Under the pieces are notes generated by a model. It made no database searches and was not told the DNA's origin. It was given only the letters and a program-made list of their open reading frames with translations. Shown piece by piece: positions 1 to 8,782 of a stretch of DNA of 64,000 nt (position 1 is its first letter; each line of letters begins with the position of its first letter). A program made the translations under genes and the position numbers. The DNA comes from Candidatus Chromulinivorax destructor (lineage in GTDB: Bacteria > Babelota > Babeliae > Babelales > Chromulinivoraceae): positions 913,278 to 977,277 of the forward strand of contig NZ_CP025544.1 of the NCBI RefSeq assembly GCF_003366055.1, written 5' to 3'.

Positions 1-524
1 CCTTCTTTATTATCTTCCATGCCATAATAAAAAAGTACCTCGTGGGCATCTTCTTTTTGGTAATCTGTATATCCAGTTGCGTGAATAAAGTAGTTATATT
101 TTTCAGGGCCAAGTATGCGTGTTGCAAATTTTTTAAATGTGGGAAAGTTGAATGATTCTTTTTTTTCTAAGGCTTCATGCATGTGTTGTATATATTGCTC
201 CTGCAAATATATTGTTGTGTTCATAATAAAATTGGGATCTGCATGGTTAAAGTCTGGTGTGTAATGATATTGTACAGTAAATAATTTATGAGCAACATTG
301 AGTTCTTGTATCAGATTATATAAAAGAGTATCTTTTCCGTGCCTGCCAACATGTGCGGCTTCTACAATTTCAGTCCCGCCAAAAAAGCTGGTGTTTGTAC
401 GTCCGCCCATCTCTGCATTTTTTTCTAGAATTAAAAATGATGTTTTTGGATTTTGTTTTTGTAATTTGTATCCGCTATATAGCCCTGAAATACCTCCACC
501 AACAATGATATAATCATAAATCAT
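1..524 (-). CDS. FAD-dependent oxidoreductase (flavin amine oxidase-like), N-terminal part
   Basis: This is the first 174 residues of a protein whose C-terminus lies beyond the window. The start MIYDYIIVGGGISGLYSGY is a Rossmann dinucleotide-binding motif (GGGISG). It is followed about 20 residues later by ILEKNAEMGGR, the E-x-GGR element typical of flavin amine oxidases and related FAD enzymes that bind the FAD ribose and pyrophosphate. The ATG has a purine-rich AAAGGAAAA site just upstream. The substrate cannot be told from the visible part; UDP-galactopyranose mutase-like or amine oxidase-like enzymes are both possible. It is divergent from sufC, with 265 bp between them. Confidence 0.8.
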   Translation of the reverse strand, partial: MIYDYIIVGGGISGLYSGYKLQKQNPKTSFLILEKNAEMGGRTNTSFFGGTEIVEAAHVGRHGKDTLLYNLIQELNVAHKLFTVQYHYTPDFNHADPNFIMNTTIYLQEQYIQHMHEALEKKESFNFPTFKKFATRILGPEKYNYFIHATGYTDYQKEDAHEVLFYYGMEDNKE

Positions 525-789
525 TTGTTTTTTTCCTTTTTTTGATAATGCATTTTTTGTCAGTCTATACACGGTGTCATGAAAAAAAGCAATACATACA
601 ATAGATATAACATGATAATTCATCAGCAAATTGGCATAAAGCTCAAAAAGATTTTGCTATTTTTGTCCAACAAATTATGTAGTTTTAGAATAAGCTCTTA
701 CGATGAAATTGAGTTCATGAAATCTGAAAGCCTTTTTGTTTTTAGGCTTTTTAAAAGTTGTATTGTATACTTAAAAATAAAAAGGTCTT

Positions 790-1533
790 ATGTCTCCTAT
801 GTTATCTTTACAAAATATGACTGTTTGTGTTGATCAAAAAGTCATATTACATCATCTCAATTTGCAAGTTTCTCCTGGTTGCTTACACGTGATTATGGGA
901 CAAAATGGTTCGGGAAAAAGTAGTTTTGCACATATGCTCATGGGGCATCCGTTGTATGAAGTGACCGAAGGGTTAATTTTGTACCAAGGTCATAATTTAG
1001 CAGAAATATCTGTTCAAGATCGTAGTAAACGTGGAATATTTGTAGCATTTCAGCAATCAATTGCAATTCCTGGGGTCACGGTTTTTCAGTTTTTAAAAGA
1101 AATTTATGCAGCAGCAGGCAAACCGTTATTACCGGCTATTGAATTACAAGAACTTTTAGAATCTTTATTGCAGCAAGTTGCTTTAGATATATCATTTTTA
1201 CAACGAGGCTTGCATGAACATTTTTCTGGTGGCGAAAAAAAACGGCTTGAAATTGTTCAGATGCTTTTATTGCAACCTCAATTAATTGTTCTTGATGAGA
1301 TCGATTCTGGTTTAGATGTTGATGCGTTAAGAATTATTGGTTCAGTTGTTCAAAATTATCTTCAACAAAATTCTCAGGCTTCATGCATTATTATTACGCA
1401 TTATCGAAGAATCTTAGATTATTTAAAACCTGATTATGTTCACATTATGCATCAAGGTACTATCGTTCAAACTGGTGACGTACAGTTGTCGCATGACGTA
1501 GAAGAAAAAGGATATGATGTCTATTCACGATGA
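790..1533 (+). CDS. sufC: SufC, Fe-S cluster assembly ATPase
   Basis: ABC-type ATPase of the SUF iron-sulphur assembly machinery; it powers the SufBCD scaffold in the cytoplasm. Visible motifs are Walker A GQNGSGKSS near residue 37, the Q-loop FQQSIAIPG, the signature FSGGEKKR near residue 144 and Walker B LIVLDEIDSGLD. The ERLEI-type SufC stretch reads KKRLEI here. The length (247 aa) is normal. The start has AAAAAGG four bases upstream. Its end overlaps sufB by 20 bases, which implies translational coupling. Confidence 0.97.
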   Translation: MSPMLSLQNMTVCVDQKVILHHLNLQVSPGCLHVIMGQNGSGKSSFAHMLMGHPLYEVTEGLILYQGHNLAEISVQDRSKRGIFVAFQQSIAIPGVTVFQFLKEIYAAAGKPLLPAIELQELLESLLQQVALDISFLQRGLHEHFSGGEKKRLEIVQMLLLQPQLIVLDEIDSGLDVDALRIIGSVVQNYLQQNSQASCIIITHYRRILDYLKPDYVHIMHQGTIVQTGDVQLSHDVEEKGYDVYSR

Positions 1534-2893
1534 TGTAAAAAAAGATGACATATTCAAAGCTTTTAAATCTGAAAAAGGTTTAAATAAAAAAATTGTTACT
1601 GATATTTCTGAGCGTAAAAATGAACCAGCATGGATGCTTGAGTATCGTTTAAAAGCATTAGAAATTTTTGAACAAAAACCTATGCCAACATGGGGCGCAG
1701 ATTTATCACATCTTGATCATCATGATATTCATTATTATGTTCAGTCTGTTCAAGGCAAACATTCATCATGGGAAAATGTCCCTGACGATATAAAAAATAC
1801 GTTCGATAAATTAGGTATACCGCAAGCAGAACGAGAAATGCTTGCAGGTGTAGGTGCTCAATTTGAATCTGAAGTTATATACAAACGATTAAAAGATAAG
1901 TGGGCAAAAAAAGGGGTAGTTTTCTTAGATACCGACTCTGGTCTTAAAGAATATCCAGAATTATTTAAAAAATATTTTGCAACGGTAATTCCCGCGCATG
2001 ATAATAAATTTGCAGCACTTAATTCTGCGGTGTGGAGTGGTGGAAGTTTTGTGTATGTTCCACCTGGTGTCCAGATTGATTTACCATTGCAAGCATATTT
2101 TAGAATAGAATCATCTCAAATGGGCCAATTTGAACGAACATTAATTATTGCAGATGAGGGAAGTTCTATCCATTATGTGGAAGGGTGCAGCGCACCTGTA
2201 TCGCGTAACAATTCATTGCATAGTGCTGTTGTAGAATTGATTGCGTTGCCAGGTTCTCATATTCGTTACACGACAATCCAAAACTGGTCAAATAACGTGT
2301 ATAACTTAGTGACTAAGCGTGCAATTGCTCATGAACGAGCATCAGTTGATTGGATTGATGGAAATTTTGGAAGCAAAGTCACGATGAAATATCCAGCAAT
2401 TATTTTAAAAGGTGAGCATAGTCGAGGGCAAATTGTTTCAATTGCTATTGCAGGAAAAGACCAACAGCTTGATGCCGGGGCAAAAGTCATTCATTGTGCG
2501 TCAAATACCAGCTCAAACGTTGTTTCAAAATCAATCAGCAAAGATGGTGGCAGGACTACGTACCGAGGACTACTTAAAGTACTCAAAGGGTTGCATAACA
2601 TTACCTCTCGAGTTCAGTGTGATGCATTGCTGATGGATGGATTATCACGAACTGACACGTATCCAACAGTTGATATAAAATCTGATCAGGTAGATATTGG
2701 ACACGAAGCATCAGTGAGTAAAATTAATGATGAGCAGCTATTTTATTTGATGTCTCGAGGCTTGTCATCGCAACAAGCTCAGGCAATGATTGTAAATGGA
2801 TTTATCGACTGTTTTGTTAAAGAATTGCCAATGGAATATGCAATCGAAATTAATCGACTTATTGCAATGGAAATGGAAGACTCAATTGGGTAG
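1514..2893 (+). CDS. sufB: SufB, Fe-S cluster scaffold protein
   Basis: Scaffold subunit of the SUF system on which the cluster is built. At 459 aa it has the usual SufB length. It carries typical family blocks such as SAVWSGGSFVYVPPGVQ, YVEGCSAP, TIQNWS and VDWIDGNFGSKVTMKYP, and the C-terminal VDIGHEASVSKI and LFYLMSRG segments. The start lies inside the end of sufC, preceded by AAAAAGGAT; a second ATG one codon later is equally possible. In many bacteria sufD follows directly. Here an ankyrin gene and an interspersed repeat intervene. Confidence 0.97.
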   Translation: MMSIHDDVKKDDIFKAFKSEKGLNKKIVTDISERKNEPAWMLEYRLKALEIFEQKPMPTWGADLSHLDHHDIHYYVQSVQGKHSSWENVPDDIKNTFDKLGIPQAEREMLAGVGAQFESEVIYKRLKDKWAKKGVVFLDTDSGLKEYPELFKKYFATVIPAHDNKFAALNSAVWSGGSFVYVPPGVQIDLPLQAYFRIESSQMGQFERTLIIADEGSSIHYVEGCSAPVSRNNSLHSAVVELIALPGSHIRYTTIQNWSNNVYNLVTKRAIAHERASVDWIDGNFGSKVTMKYPAIILKGEHSRGQIVSIAIAGKDQQLDAGAKVIHCASNTSSNVVSKSISKDGGRTTYRGLLKVLKGLHNITSRVQCDALLMDGLSRTDTYPTVDIKSDQVDIGHEASVSKINDEQLFYLMSRGLSSQQAQAMIVNGFIDCFVKELPMEYAIEINRLIAMEMEDSIG

Positions 2894-2901
2894 TTAAGTT
2901 A

Positions 2902-3096
2902 GCCTGTGTAAATCAAATTTTTACTTTAAAGATTTACCCTGTGTTTTCTACCAAAACTCCGGGAATTTGCTTGCCAGTGGGCTTCATGTACTATTTCTTT
3001 ACATAAAAAAGCGTAACGAGGCAGCAGCCACCACTGTTTGCCAAGATGAGCGAAGCGATATCGTAGGTTTTTGTGCACATATTTTTTTGTTTCAAT
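2902..3096 (-). repeat. Interspersed TIR repeat, copy 1
   Basis: Starts right after TA with GCCTGTGTAAATCAAAT, then carries the ACTCCGGGAA, GCCAGTGGGC, AAAAAGCGTAACG and GATATCGTAGG blocks of the family, so it runs in reverse orientation. The far inverted repeat is decayed. It lies between sufB and the ankyrin gene. Confidence 0.85.
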
Positions 3097-3152
3097 TAAT
3101 TATTGTTATCATCATAAGTTTTGTTATGCATTGAAAGTAATTTTCTTAATTA

Positions 3153-3182
3153 TTGACTATCTGAACTTTTTTTCTGTATCAT
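3153..3182 (+). promoter_or_regulatory. Promoter of the ankyrin gene, shared motif
   Basis: TTGACT, 18 bp, TATCAT, about 50 bp before the start codon. The -35 box sits in ATTATTGACTAT, which recurs before the 6164 and 57797 genes with the same 18-bp spacing. Confidence 0.6.
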
Positions 3183-3232
3183 TAATAAAAAAACATACAT
3201 ACAATTAAAAAATTCAAAAGAAAGTTCATTCT

Positions 3233-3910
3233 ATGAATAAAATTATTATACATGTTTTCGCATTACTATTTTTATCATCTAGTATGTATGCAAGTGTTGA
3301 TGAGGCTGCTGCAAAGAGAATTTTGAGTAAAAGAAAAAACAATTCTCAACATTCTTCTTTAAAAAGAACTAAAACGTATCAAATTTTACATACGATTGAT
3401 AATGATAGTTCTTCTGAGGAAAATGGGCTTATAACATTTAAAGAGTATCTTGATAGATTAGTATATGCTGATTTTTGTGAGGCATTACGAACTGCAGATA
3501 CTAAGAAAATTACTGCATTAATAGAGCAAGGCGTTGATGTTGATAAAAAATATGAAGATGTTATACCATTGCATCTTGCAGTTAATAGGGGCGATCTAGA
3601 TCTTGTTCAGCTTTTACTTGCGGCTGATGCAAATCCGAATATTCAAAATTCAGACGGTCATTCTCCATTACATATTGCAACAGCACAAGAATCTGCAAAG
3701 ATAGTCCGTGTTTTATTAGAGCATGAAGCAGATGCTAACATTCAGGATAATGAAGGCAAGACTCCACTTCATATTGCAGTAGAAGATGATTTGCATGAGA
3801 TAGCTGAATTACTGATAATAGGAAATAGTAAAACTGATATTGAGAATAATGAAGGCAAGACGCCACTTGATCTTGTTCAATCAAAAGAAATGAGAGATAT
3901 TTTAGCTTAA
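3233..3910 (+). CDS. Exported ankyrin-repeat protein
   Basis: A 225-residue protein with a signal peptide (MNKIIIHVFALLFLSSSMYA, cleavage predicted after the final Ala). A charged linker follows, then about four ankyrin repeats from residue 82 to the end, each recognisable by the PLHLAV, SPLHIAT, TPLHIAV and TPLDLV cores and by VQLLL, VRVLL and AELLI helices. Ankyrin repeats bind proteins, and in intracellular bacteria such secreted proteins are often host-directed; that role is inferred. It sits inside the suf locus, between sufB and sufD, with its own promoter. Its target is unknown. Confidence 0.9.
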   Translation: MNKIIIHVFALLFLSSSMYASVDEAAAKRILSKRKNNSQHSSLKRTKTYQILHTIDNDSSSEENGLITFKEYLDRLVYADFCEALRTADTKKITALIEQGVDVDKKYEDVIPLHLAVNRGDLDLVQLLLAADANPNIQNSDGHSPLHIATAQESAKIVRVLLEHEADANIQDNEGKTPLHIAVEDDLHEIAELLIIGNSKTDIENNEGKTPLDLVQSKEMRDILA

Positions 3911-3920
3911 TTACAGTTGT

Positions 3921-3956
3921 GTTTGTAGGTGTAATTTTAAAATTACACCTACAAAC
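3921..3956. terminator. Perfect 36-bp palindrome after the ankyrin gene
   Basis: Two exact 18-base arms (GTTTGTAGGTGTAATTTT and its complement) meet with no spacer, 10 bp after the stop codon. It would form a very stable stem. No T-run follows, so termination is likely but not certain. Confidence 0.55.
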
Positions 3957-3971
3957 TTATGATGTTACTGA

Positions 3972-4010
3972 GAGCTCATCTTGAAAAATATGTGTGGCAG
4001 CTGCCACTTT
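3972..4010 (+). repeat. Decayed fragment of the TIR repeat
   Basis: GAGCTCATCTTG followed by GTGGCAGCTGCCACTTTA resembles the left half of the family (GCTCATCTCC then GTGGCGGCGGCCACTTTACG). No ends are visible. Confidence 0.35.
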
Positions 4011-4069
4011 ATATTACAATATACAAATACACATGAATTGCTTAAAATTATTGTATCGTACAATTTTAA

Positions 4070-4822
4070 TTGCCTAGGAATTTTATTAATAATTTATGCA
4101 CAAAAGTTGATCATGTTCTTTCTGTTCATACAGCTTTAGATGTGACTTTGCAAGACCAACAGATTACAGAATATACGGTAACAGAATCTTCATATTGTTT
4201 TATTGCTCCACAAGGAATTACAGCAACAATGACATTGCTGATCACAACATCGATTGCAAGCAATATACATATACAATGTGGCAACAACAGTAATGTAACT
4301 GTGCGCTTTATTATGTTATTTCCGGATATAGCAGATATCACGGTGCATACCTATGTATGTGCTGATAATGCTCAGGTAACAATTCTTGGTATGTATGCAA
4401 TTACCGATCAGCAATCAGTATCTTTGCGTAGCAAACAAATTCATTGTGGTAAAAATTCTACGAGTAAATTTATTATACAAGGTCTTGTAGCTCAACAAGC
4501 TAAGTTTTTGTATGATGGAACAATTCGTATCGAAGAGTCTGGATCAGGGACGTATGCTATGCAGCATAATAAAAATATTTTATTGTCCCACACCTCCAGT
4601 GCAATTTCTATACCAAATATTGAAGTTTTAAACCACGATGTGCAATGTTACCATGGAGCTGCAGTTGGTAAATTTGATAAACATCAGATACAGTATATGC
4701 AGAGCCGTGGTCTTGATGATGCAATAATTCAACAGTTGTTGATAGAGGCTTTATTTCAAGAACCATTGCAAGGGTATGAAAATAAAGAATTAATCCTTCA
4801 ACGTGTTTATAAAAAAATATGA
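4070..4822 (+). CDS. sufD: SufD-like Fe-S assembly protein, short form
   Basis: A 250-residue protein with the SufB/SufD core fold. The C-terminal part includes HNKNILLSHTSSAISIPNIEV and GKFDKHQIQYMQSRGLDD, matching the family's final block, where SufD dimerises with SufB. It is much shorter than usual SufD (about 400 aa) because the N-terminal helical region is absent. The start is uncertain: an in-frame stop lies directly upstream, the first usable codon is TTG, there is no clear ribosome-binding site, and the first in-frame ATG is at about codon 54. The stop overlaps the sufS start (ATGA), so the pair is translationally coupled. Confidence 0.8.
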   Translation: MPRNFINNLCTKVDHVLSVHTALDVTLQDQQITEYTVTESSYCFIAPQGITATMTLLITTSIASNIHIQCGNNSNVTVRFIMLFPDIADITVHTYVCADNAQVTILGMYAITDQQSVSLRSKQIHCGKNSTSKFIIQGLVAQQAKFLYDGTIRIEESGSGTYAMQHNKNILLSHTSSAISIPNIEVLNHDVQCYHGAAVGKFDKHQIQYMQSRGLDDAIIQQLLIEALFQEPLQGYENKELILQRVYKKI

Positions 4823-6015
4823 AAAATTTAGCTCAGTTACGTTTAGATTTCCCAATATTTGACCAAATAATTAATAAGTATCCGCTCATTTATTTTGATT
4901 CTGCAGCTACCGCACAAGTTCCTTTGGCTGTAGTCGATGCAATGTCATCATTTTACATGACCTATAAATCAAATGTTGATCGCGGTTTATATTCATTTGC
5001 AGAAAAAACAACGTCAGCTTATGAGCAAGCTCGCCAATCTATTGCTCAATTTATCAATGCATTGCCAGAAGAAATTGTTTTTACGAGTGGAGCAACCGAT
5101 GGAATTAACATGGTTGCAGCAATTTGGGCAGCTTATCAGCTGGAAGAAGGGGATGAAATTATTATTTCTCAAGTTGAACACCATTCAAATTTTTTGCCAT
5201 GGCAACAACTTGCCTTACAAAAGAAATTAATCTTAACAATTATTCCGATTGATGAAACAGGCGTGCTTGACATGCGAGCTTATTTTGCAGCATTATCATC
5301 AAAAACCAAGCTTGTAGCGATTGTACATACTTCAAATATTTTGGGTACAAGCAATGATATTGGGTTAATTGTTGCAGCGGCGCATCAAGTTGGAGCAAAA
5401 GTTTTAGTCGATGCTGCACAATCAATTGCTCATCAAAAAGTTGATGTGGTTGAATTAGGCTGTGATTTTTTAGTTTTTTCTGGTCATAAACTCTTTGGCC
5501 CAACTGGAATAGGCTGTCTTTTTATGAAGAAAAATATACAGAAAGACTGTCAGCCATACCGCTTTGGTGGCTCAATGGTGTATAGTGCAGGGTATGATGA
5601 ATCTTATTGGAAAAATGCTCCCTACTGTTTTGAAGCAGGAACACCACCAATTGCACAAGCCATCGGTCTTGGAGCAGCTGTTGAGTATGTACAAAAAAAT
5701 ATCGATTTTGATATAACAAAAGAGCATGAAGAATCACTTGCTGTCATGGCAGCTACAGGTTTACAAGAACTTGGATTTCATCTTTTGCAACCAACTGGTT
5801 CTGGCCATATTGTAACTTTTTATGATGAAGAAATTCACGCTCATGATATTGCAGCATATCTTAATTCTTATGGTATTGCGGTCCGTGCAGGTAATCATTG
5901 TGTTCAGCCATTTCATGAAAAAAGAAATATTGAATCGACAGTTCGTCTAAGTTTTGCTTTTTATAATACCGTCAGCGAAGTCCAATTTTTCTTGGATATT
6001 ATGAAACTTTTATAA
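4819..6015 (+). CDS. sufS: SufS cysteine desulfurase
   Basis: PLP enzyme that takes sulphur from cysteine as a persulfide for cluster assembly. At 398 aa it is full length. Visible features are the N-terminal YFDSAATAQVP, VDAAQSIAH, the PLP lysine in FSGHKLFGPTG (near residue 225) and the active-site cysteine in RAGNHCVQP near residue 361, which is the SufS type. No sufE or sufU sulphur acceptor is visible in the window. It is coupled to sufD by a 4-base overlap. Confidence 0.96.
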   Translation: MKNLAQLRLDFPIFDQIINKYPLIYFDSAATAQVPLAVVDAMSSFYMTYKSNVDRGLYSFAEKTTSAYEQARQSIAQFINALPEEIVFTSGATDGINMVAAIWAAYQLEEGDEIIISQVEHHSNFLPWQQLALQKKLILTIIPIDETGVLDMRAYFAALSSKTKLVAIVHTSNILGTSNDIGLIVAAAHQVGAKVLVDAAQSIAHQKVDVVELGCDFLVFSGHKLFGPTGIGCLFMKKNIQKDCQPYRFGGSMVYSAGYDESYWKNAPYCFEAGTPPIAQAIGLGAAVEYVQKNIDFDITKEHEESLAVMAATGLQELGFHLLQPTGSGHIVTFYDEEIHAHDIAAYLNSYGIAVRAGNHCVQPFHEKRNIESTVRLSFAFYNTVSEVQFFLDIMKLL

Positions 6016-6084
6016 ATTTTATTTCAATCCCGCTATAAATTTTAGCCTGTTTTATCTATATCCAGATATGACAGGCTAATTTTA

Positions 6085-6114
6085 TTGACTATTTGAAACG
6101 TTTTAATGTATCGT
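6085..6114 (+). promoter_or_regulatory. Promoter of the second ankyrin gene, shared motif
   Basis: TTGACT, 18 bp, TATCGT, in the context GGCTAATTTTATTGACTAT. It is the same arrangement as at 3153 and 57713. Confidence 0.6.
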
Positions 6115-6163
6115 TGATAAGGTGCATCGTGTGTATTGTATAAATTTACGTAAGGTTATTGGT

Positions 6164-7741
6164 ATGAAAAGTTTAAAAATATCGGCTTTGTTTTTTATGA
6201 TGATATGGAGCTTTTTGTATGATTCAATCTATGGAGCAGAAAAAACATTCAAATTATCAGATAATAAGTTTGTTATTGCTCAACAAAATAAGCCATTTTA
6301 TGAGGTAAGTCCTTTATCGTTAGAGGCGGTAGAAAAAGAAGCACAAAGATCTCAAGAAATTCAAGATATTATAATTCATTTTCCATGGGTTGAAGAGGGT
6401 TTTAATCTGTTAAGAAACCAAGAAGTTGCAATTGAATCTTTTTATGAAACCTTTGATAGGCTACTTGTTATCGACTTGCTTGATAGTCAAAATAGAGTAA
6501 TTGGTCGTCAAGGCCTTGCTTATAAAGATGTCATGCAGAAAGTTATTCAAGAGTTATTTGATGCTATGAAAGAGCCTTTTATTAATACATTATTTGATGC
6601 TTTAGGAACTTATCAAAATGAATCGTATTTTAATTGGGCTACTTTACATTACATGTATCATCATCCTAATCAGATGTATGATACAATATTTCATTATGTT
6701 CTCAAATATAAAGATAGGTATTTACAAGATGAGCTTAATCAATGGTTTGATGAGTTGCTTAATAATCCTATAATATATCAAACAATAGACTTTCAAACAC
6801 TATATAAATTTGTATTTTTGCTAAATGCTTCTATAGATAAACAGATAATAAACCACTCTGATGATCAAGGGTTAACATTTTTAGATTATGCAATAATGGA
6901 TAATAATGTAGCGTGTGTAAAATATCTATTACAAAATGGAGCTCAAGTTCTTGAAAAAGATGGATTTACGAACGTTTTGCATATCGCTGTTTTGCATGGC
7001 TATCAAGAAATTGTGTATCAGTTACTGTTGAGTAATCCTCATATTGTTAATAGTTTAGATGCTCAGCAAAAAACGTCTTTACATCTTGCAGCTGGGTATG
7101 GTTTTTATAATATTGCAAATATATTGCTTAAAAATGGTGCAAATCCAAATATATCTTCAGATGATGATGGTGTAGAAACACCACTTTTAAGTGCAATACA
7201 AAATAATCCTGTTTCAATTAAGATGATAGAGTTGCTTTTGGATTCTGGTGCAAAAATAAATAATCGTGTTGATCATCAAGGAATTTCTCTTTTGGGTTAT
7301 GCTATAAATTACCCTGAAATTGTAAAATTATTATTACAAAGTGGCGCAGATGCAAATCTTCCTGATCTGGATGAAGATGGCTTAATTAAAATACCTTTAT
7401 TGCATAAAGCTGTTCTTAATCAAAATGTGTCGGTTATGAGAATATTATTAGATTATCGTGCTGATATTAATGCATTAGGTGGGATTACTGGTGGAACAGC
7501 TCTTCATGAAGCCGTTGAACTTTGTAGCTTGAAAATAGTAGATTTTTTATTGCAATATGATGCAGATAAAAATATTTTAGATGATCAAGGTGTGACACCA
7601 TATGAACTAGCAAAATATAAATTAGATGATCTGCATAAAGATTTAGATAAAGCTCGTAAGATGAAATCTTCTAGTCAAGTAATTACTCAAGTAGAAGATG
7701 AAATTAAAGAAATTTTAGCCATTATAGATCGGTTATCATAA
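6164..7741 (+). CDS. Exported ankyrin-repeat protein
   Basis: About 525 residues from the ATG chosen here. This start gives a clear signal peptide (MKSLKISALFFMMIW, ending at SIYGA) and has TAAGG upstream; a GTG 14 codons earlier is less likely. Residues to about 225 are helical and have no recognised domain, but resemble in style the region ahead of the repeats in the 58256 protein. From about 230 to 500 there are roughly eight ankyrin repeats (cores include TFLDYAI, NVLHIAV, TSLHLAA, TPLLSAI, PLLHKAV and TALHEAV). The C-terminus is a short charged helix. It is probably exported and protein-binding; the partner is unknown. Confidence 0.9.
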   Translation: MKSLKISALFFMMIWSFLYDSIYGAEKTFKLSDNKFVIAQQNKPFYEVSPLSLEAVEKEAQRSQEIQDIIIHFPWVEEGFNLLRNQEVAIESFYETFDRLLVIDLLDSQNRVIGRQGLAYKDVMQKVIQELFDAMKEPFINTLFDALGTYQNESYFNWATLHYMYHHPNQMYDTIFHYVLKYKDRYLQDELNQWFDELLNNPIIYQTIDFQTLYKFVFLLNASIDKQIINHSDDQGLTFLDYAIMDNNVACVKYLLQNGAQVLEKDGFTNVLHIAVLHGYQEIVYQLLLSNPHIVNSLDAQQKTSLHLAAGYGFYNIANILLKNGANPNISSDDDGVETPLLSAIQNNPVSIKMIELLLDSGAKINNRVDHQGISLLGYAINYPEIVKLLLQSGADANLPDLDEDGLIKIPLLHKAVLNQNVSVMRILLDYRADINALGGITGGTALHEAVELCSLKIVDFLLQYDADKNILDDQGVTPYELAKYKLDDLHKDLDKARKMKSSSQVITQVEDEIKEILAIIDRLS

Positions 7742-7774
7742 AAAAAGGGACTTTCTAATGAAAGTCCCTTTTTT
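7741..7774. terminator. Bidirectional terminator between convergent genes
   Basis: A 14-bp stem AAAAAAGGGACTTT with loop CTAATG and a complementary arm ending in TTTTTT. It can serve the ankyrin gene and the convergent HAD-like gene. Confidence 0.9.
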
Positions 7775-7786
7775 ATGTATGTTTAT

Positions 7787-8578
7787 TTATACTTGAATTT
7801 TATGTTTGCCTAATTCAGTTTTTAGCTGAGATGCGCTTTGCCCTTGAATAAGCACTGATGTCATACCAATTGTTTTAGCGCCTTGTACGTGTTTCTTTTC
7901 TGTATCAATTACTAAACATTCTTTTGGGTTAACATTACAATGACAAACTAATGCGCTGTAATATCCATCATTAGGTTTTAGTTGTTGTAATTTGTTTGAG
8001 AAAATACAATTTTTGGTATCAATTGATAATTGAGTTTGTAACAATTTAATTAAAAATGGTTCAGACTCTTTATCCCAGTTTCCAATAATACGAACCGTAT
8101 ATTGACTGCTTTGTAATAATTTTTGAATCATTTTAGCAACATCTTTTTTTACCAGCTGGGTACCAACGAAAGTTTTTGGTGTTACCATCATCGTTGCAAT
8201 GTTTTTATAAATTGTTTTTTCAATGTTTGATAATGAGCTTTTTGTCAGGTGGTTAAAAATAGTAGTTTTGACCGTACTATTTGTCTGTAAGCCAAGTAAC
8301 CAATCACATAATATTGGTGGCATAACAAGATCTTCATTATACGTTTGTTGATCAGATTGCGCAGGGCAATTTTTTAATGATTTAAAGTAATCTGCTTTGT
8401 TTGGAGTTTTTCCCATGTAGGTTGTGTATTTCGTGCTATCCCAAATTCCAACTTCTTTTGTTGCAGCTTTGGTGCAGGTTTCGAGCAATAAATTAACATC
8501 AACAAAGATGTTTGTAATTTTTGCATCAAGGTTATACGAAAGAGATAAGAATAAAAGAGCAGCTATTTTGTTTTTCAT
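7787..8578 (-). CDS. Exported HAD-like protein with degenerate active site
   Basis: About 263 residues with a signal peptide (MKNKIAALLFLSLSYNLDA). The start is the third of three close ATGs behind AAGGAAA. The fold is that of the HAD phosphatases and parallels the 18091 protein: both share TMM-x-x-P-x-x-F, a GNWD or SNWD strand end, LKP and a final ID-x motif. The catalytic residues are changed. Motif I reads VDVN rather than D-x-D, motif II has Gly where the Ser or Thr should be (IIGNWD), and motif IV is VIDTE instead of IDD. The motif III lysine (LKP) is kept. It may be a non-catalytic, possibly binding, member of the family. Confidence 0.75.
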   Translation of the reverse strand: MKNKIAALLFLSLSYNLDAKITNIFVDVNLLLETCTKAATKEVGIWDSTKYTTYMGKTPNKADYFKSLKNCPAQSDQQTYNEDLVMPPILCDWLLGLQTNSTVKTTIFNHLTKSSLSNIEKTIYKNIATMMVTPKTFVGTQLVKKDVAKMIQKLLQSSQYTVRIIGNWDKESEPFLIKLLQTQLSIDTKNCIFSNKLQQLKPNDGYYSALVCHCNVNPKECLVIDTEKKHVQGAKTIGMTSVLIQGQSASQLKTELGKHKIQV

Positions 8579-8782
8579 AAACATTATTTCCTTAGATAAA
8601 ATATACAATATACAAGAACTGGTTGTCAGCTCATATTGTAATATACAATTAATAGACCATAGAATTTCTAGAAAAAATTTAATTTTTTTTACATCAACAT
8701 TAATATTTTAGCTAATAAAGCTTATTTTAGACTGCTTTTACAATTTTATGATAAAAAAGCAGCAACATAAAATTGTTGATGC

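Noticed and set aside
579-833. Open frame ahead of sufC
   Set aside because: It has no ribosome-binding site, overlaps the sufC start in another frame and has unconvincing composition.
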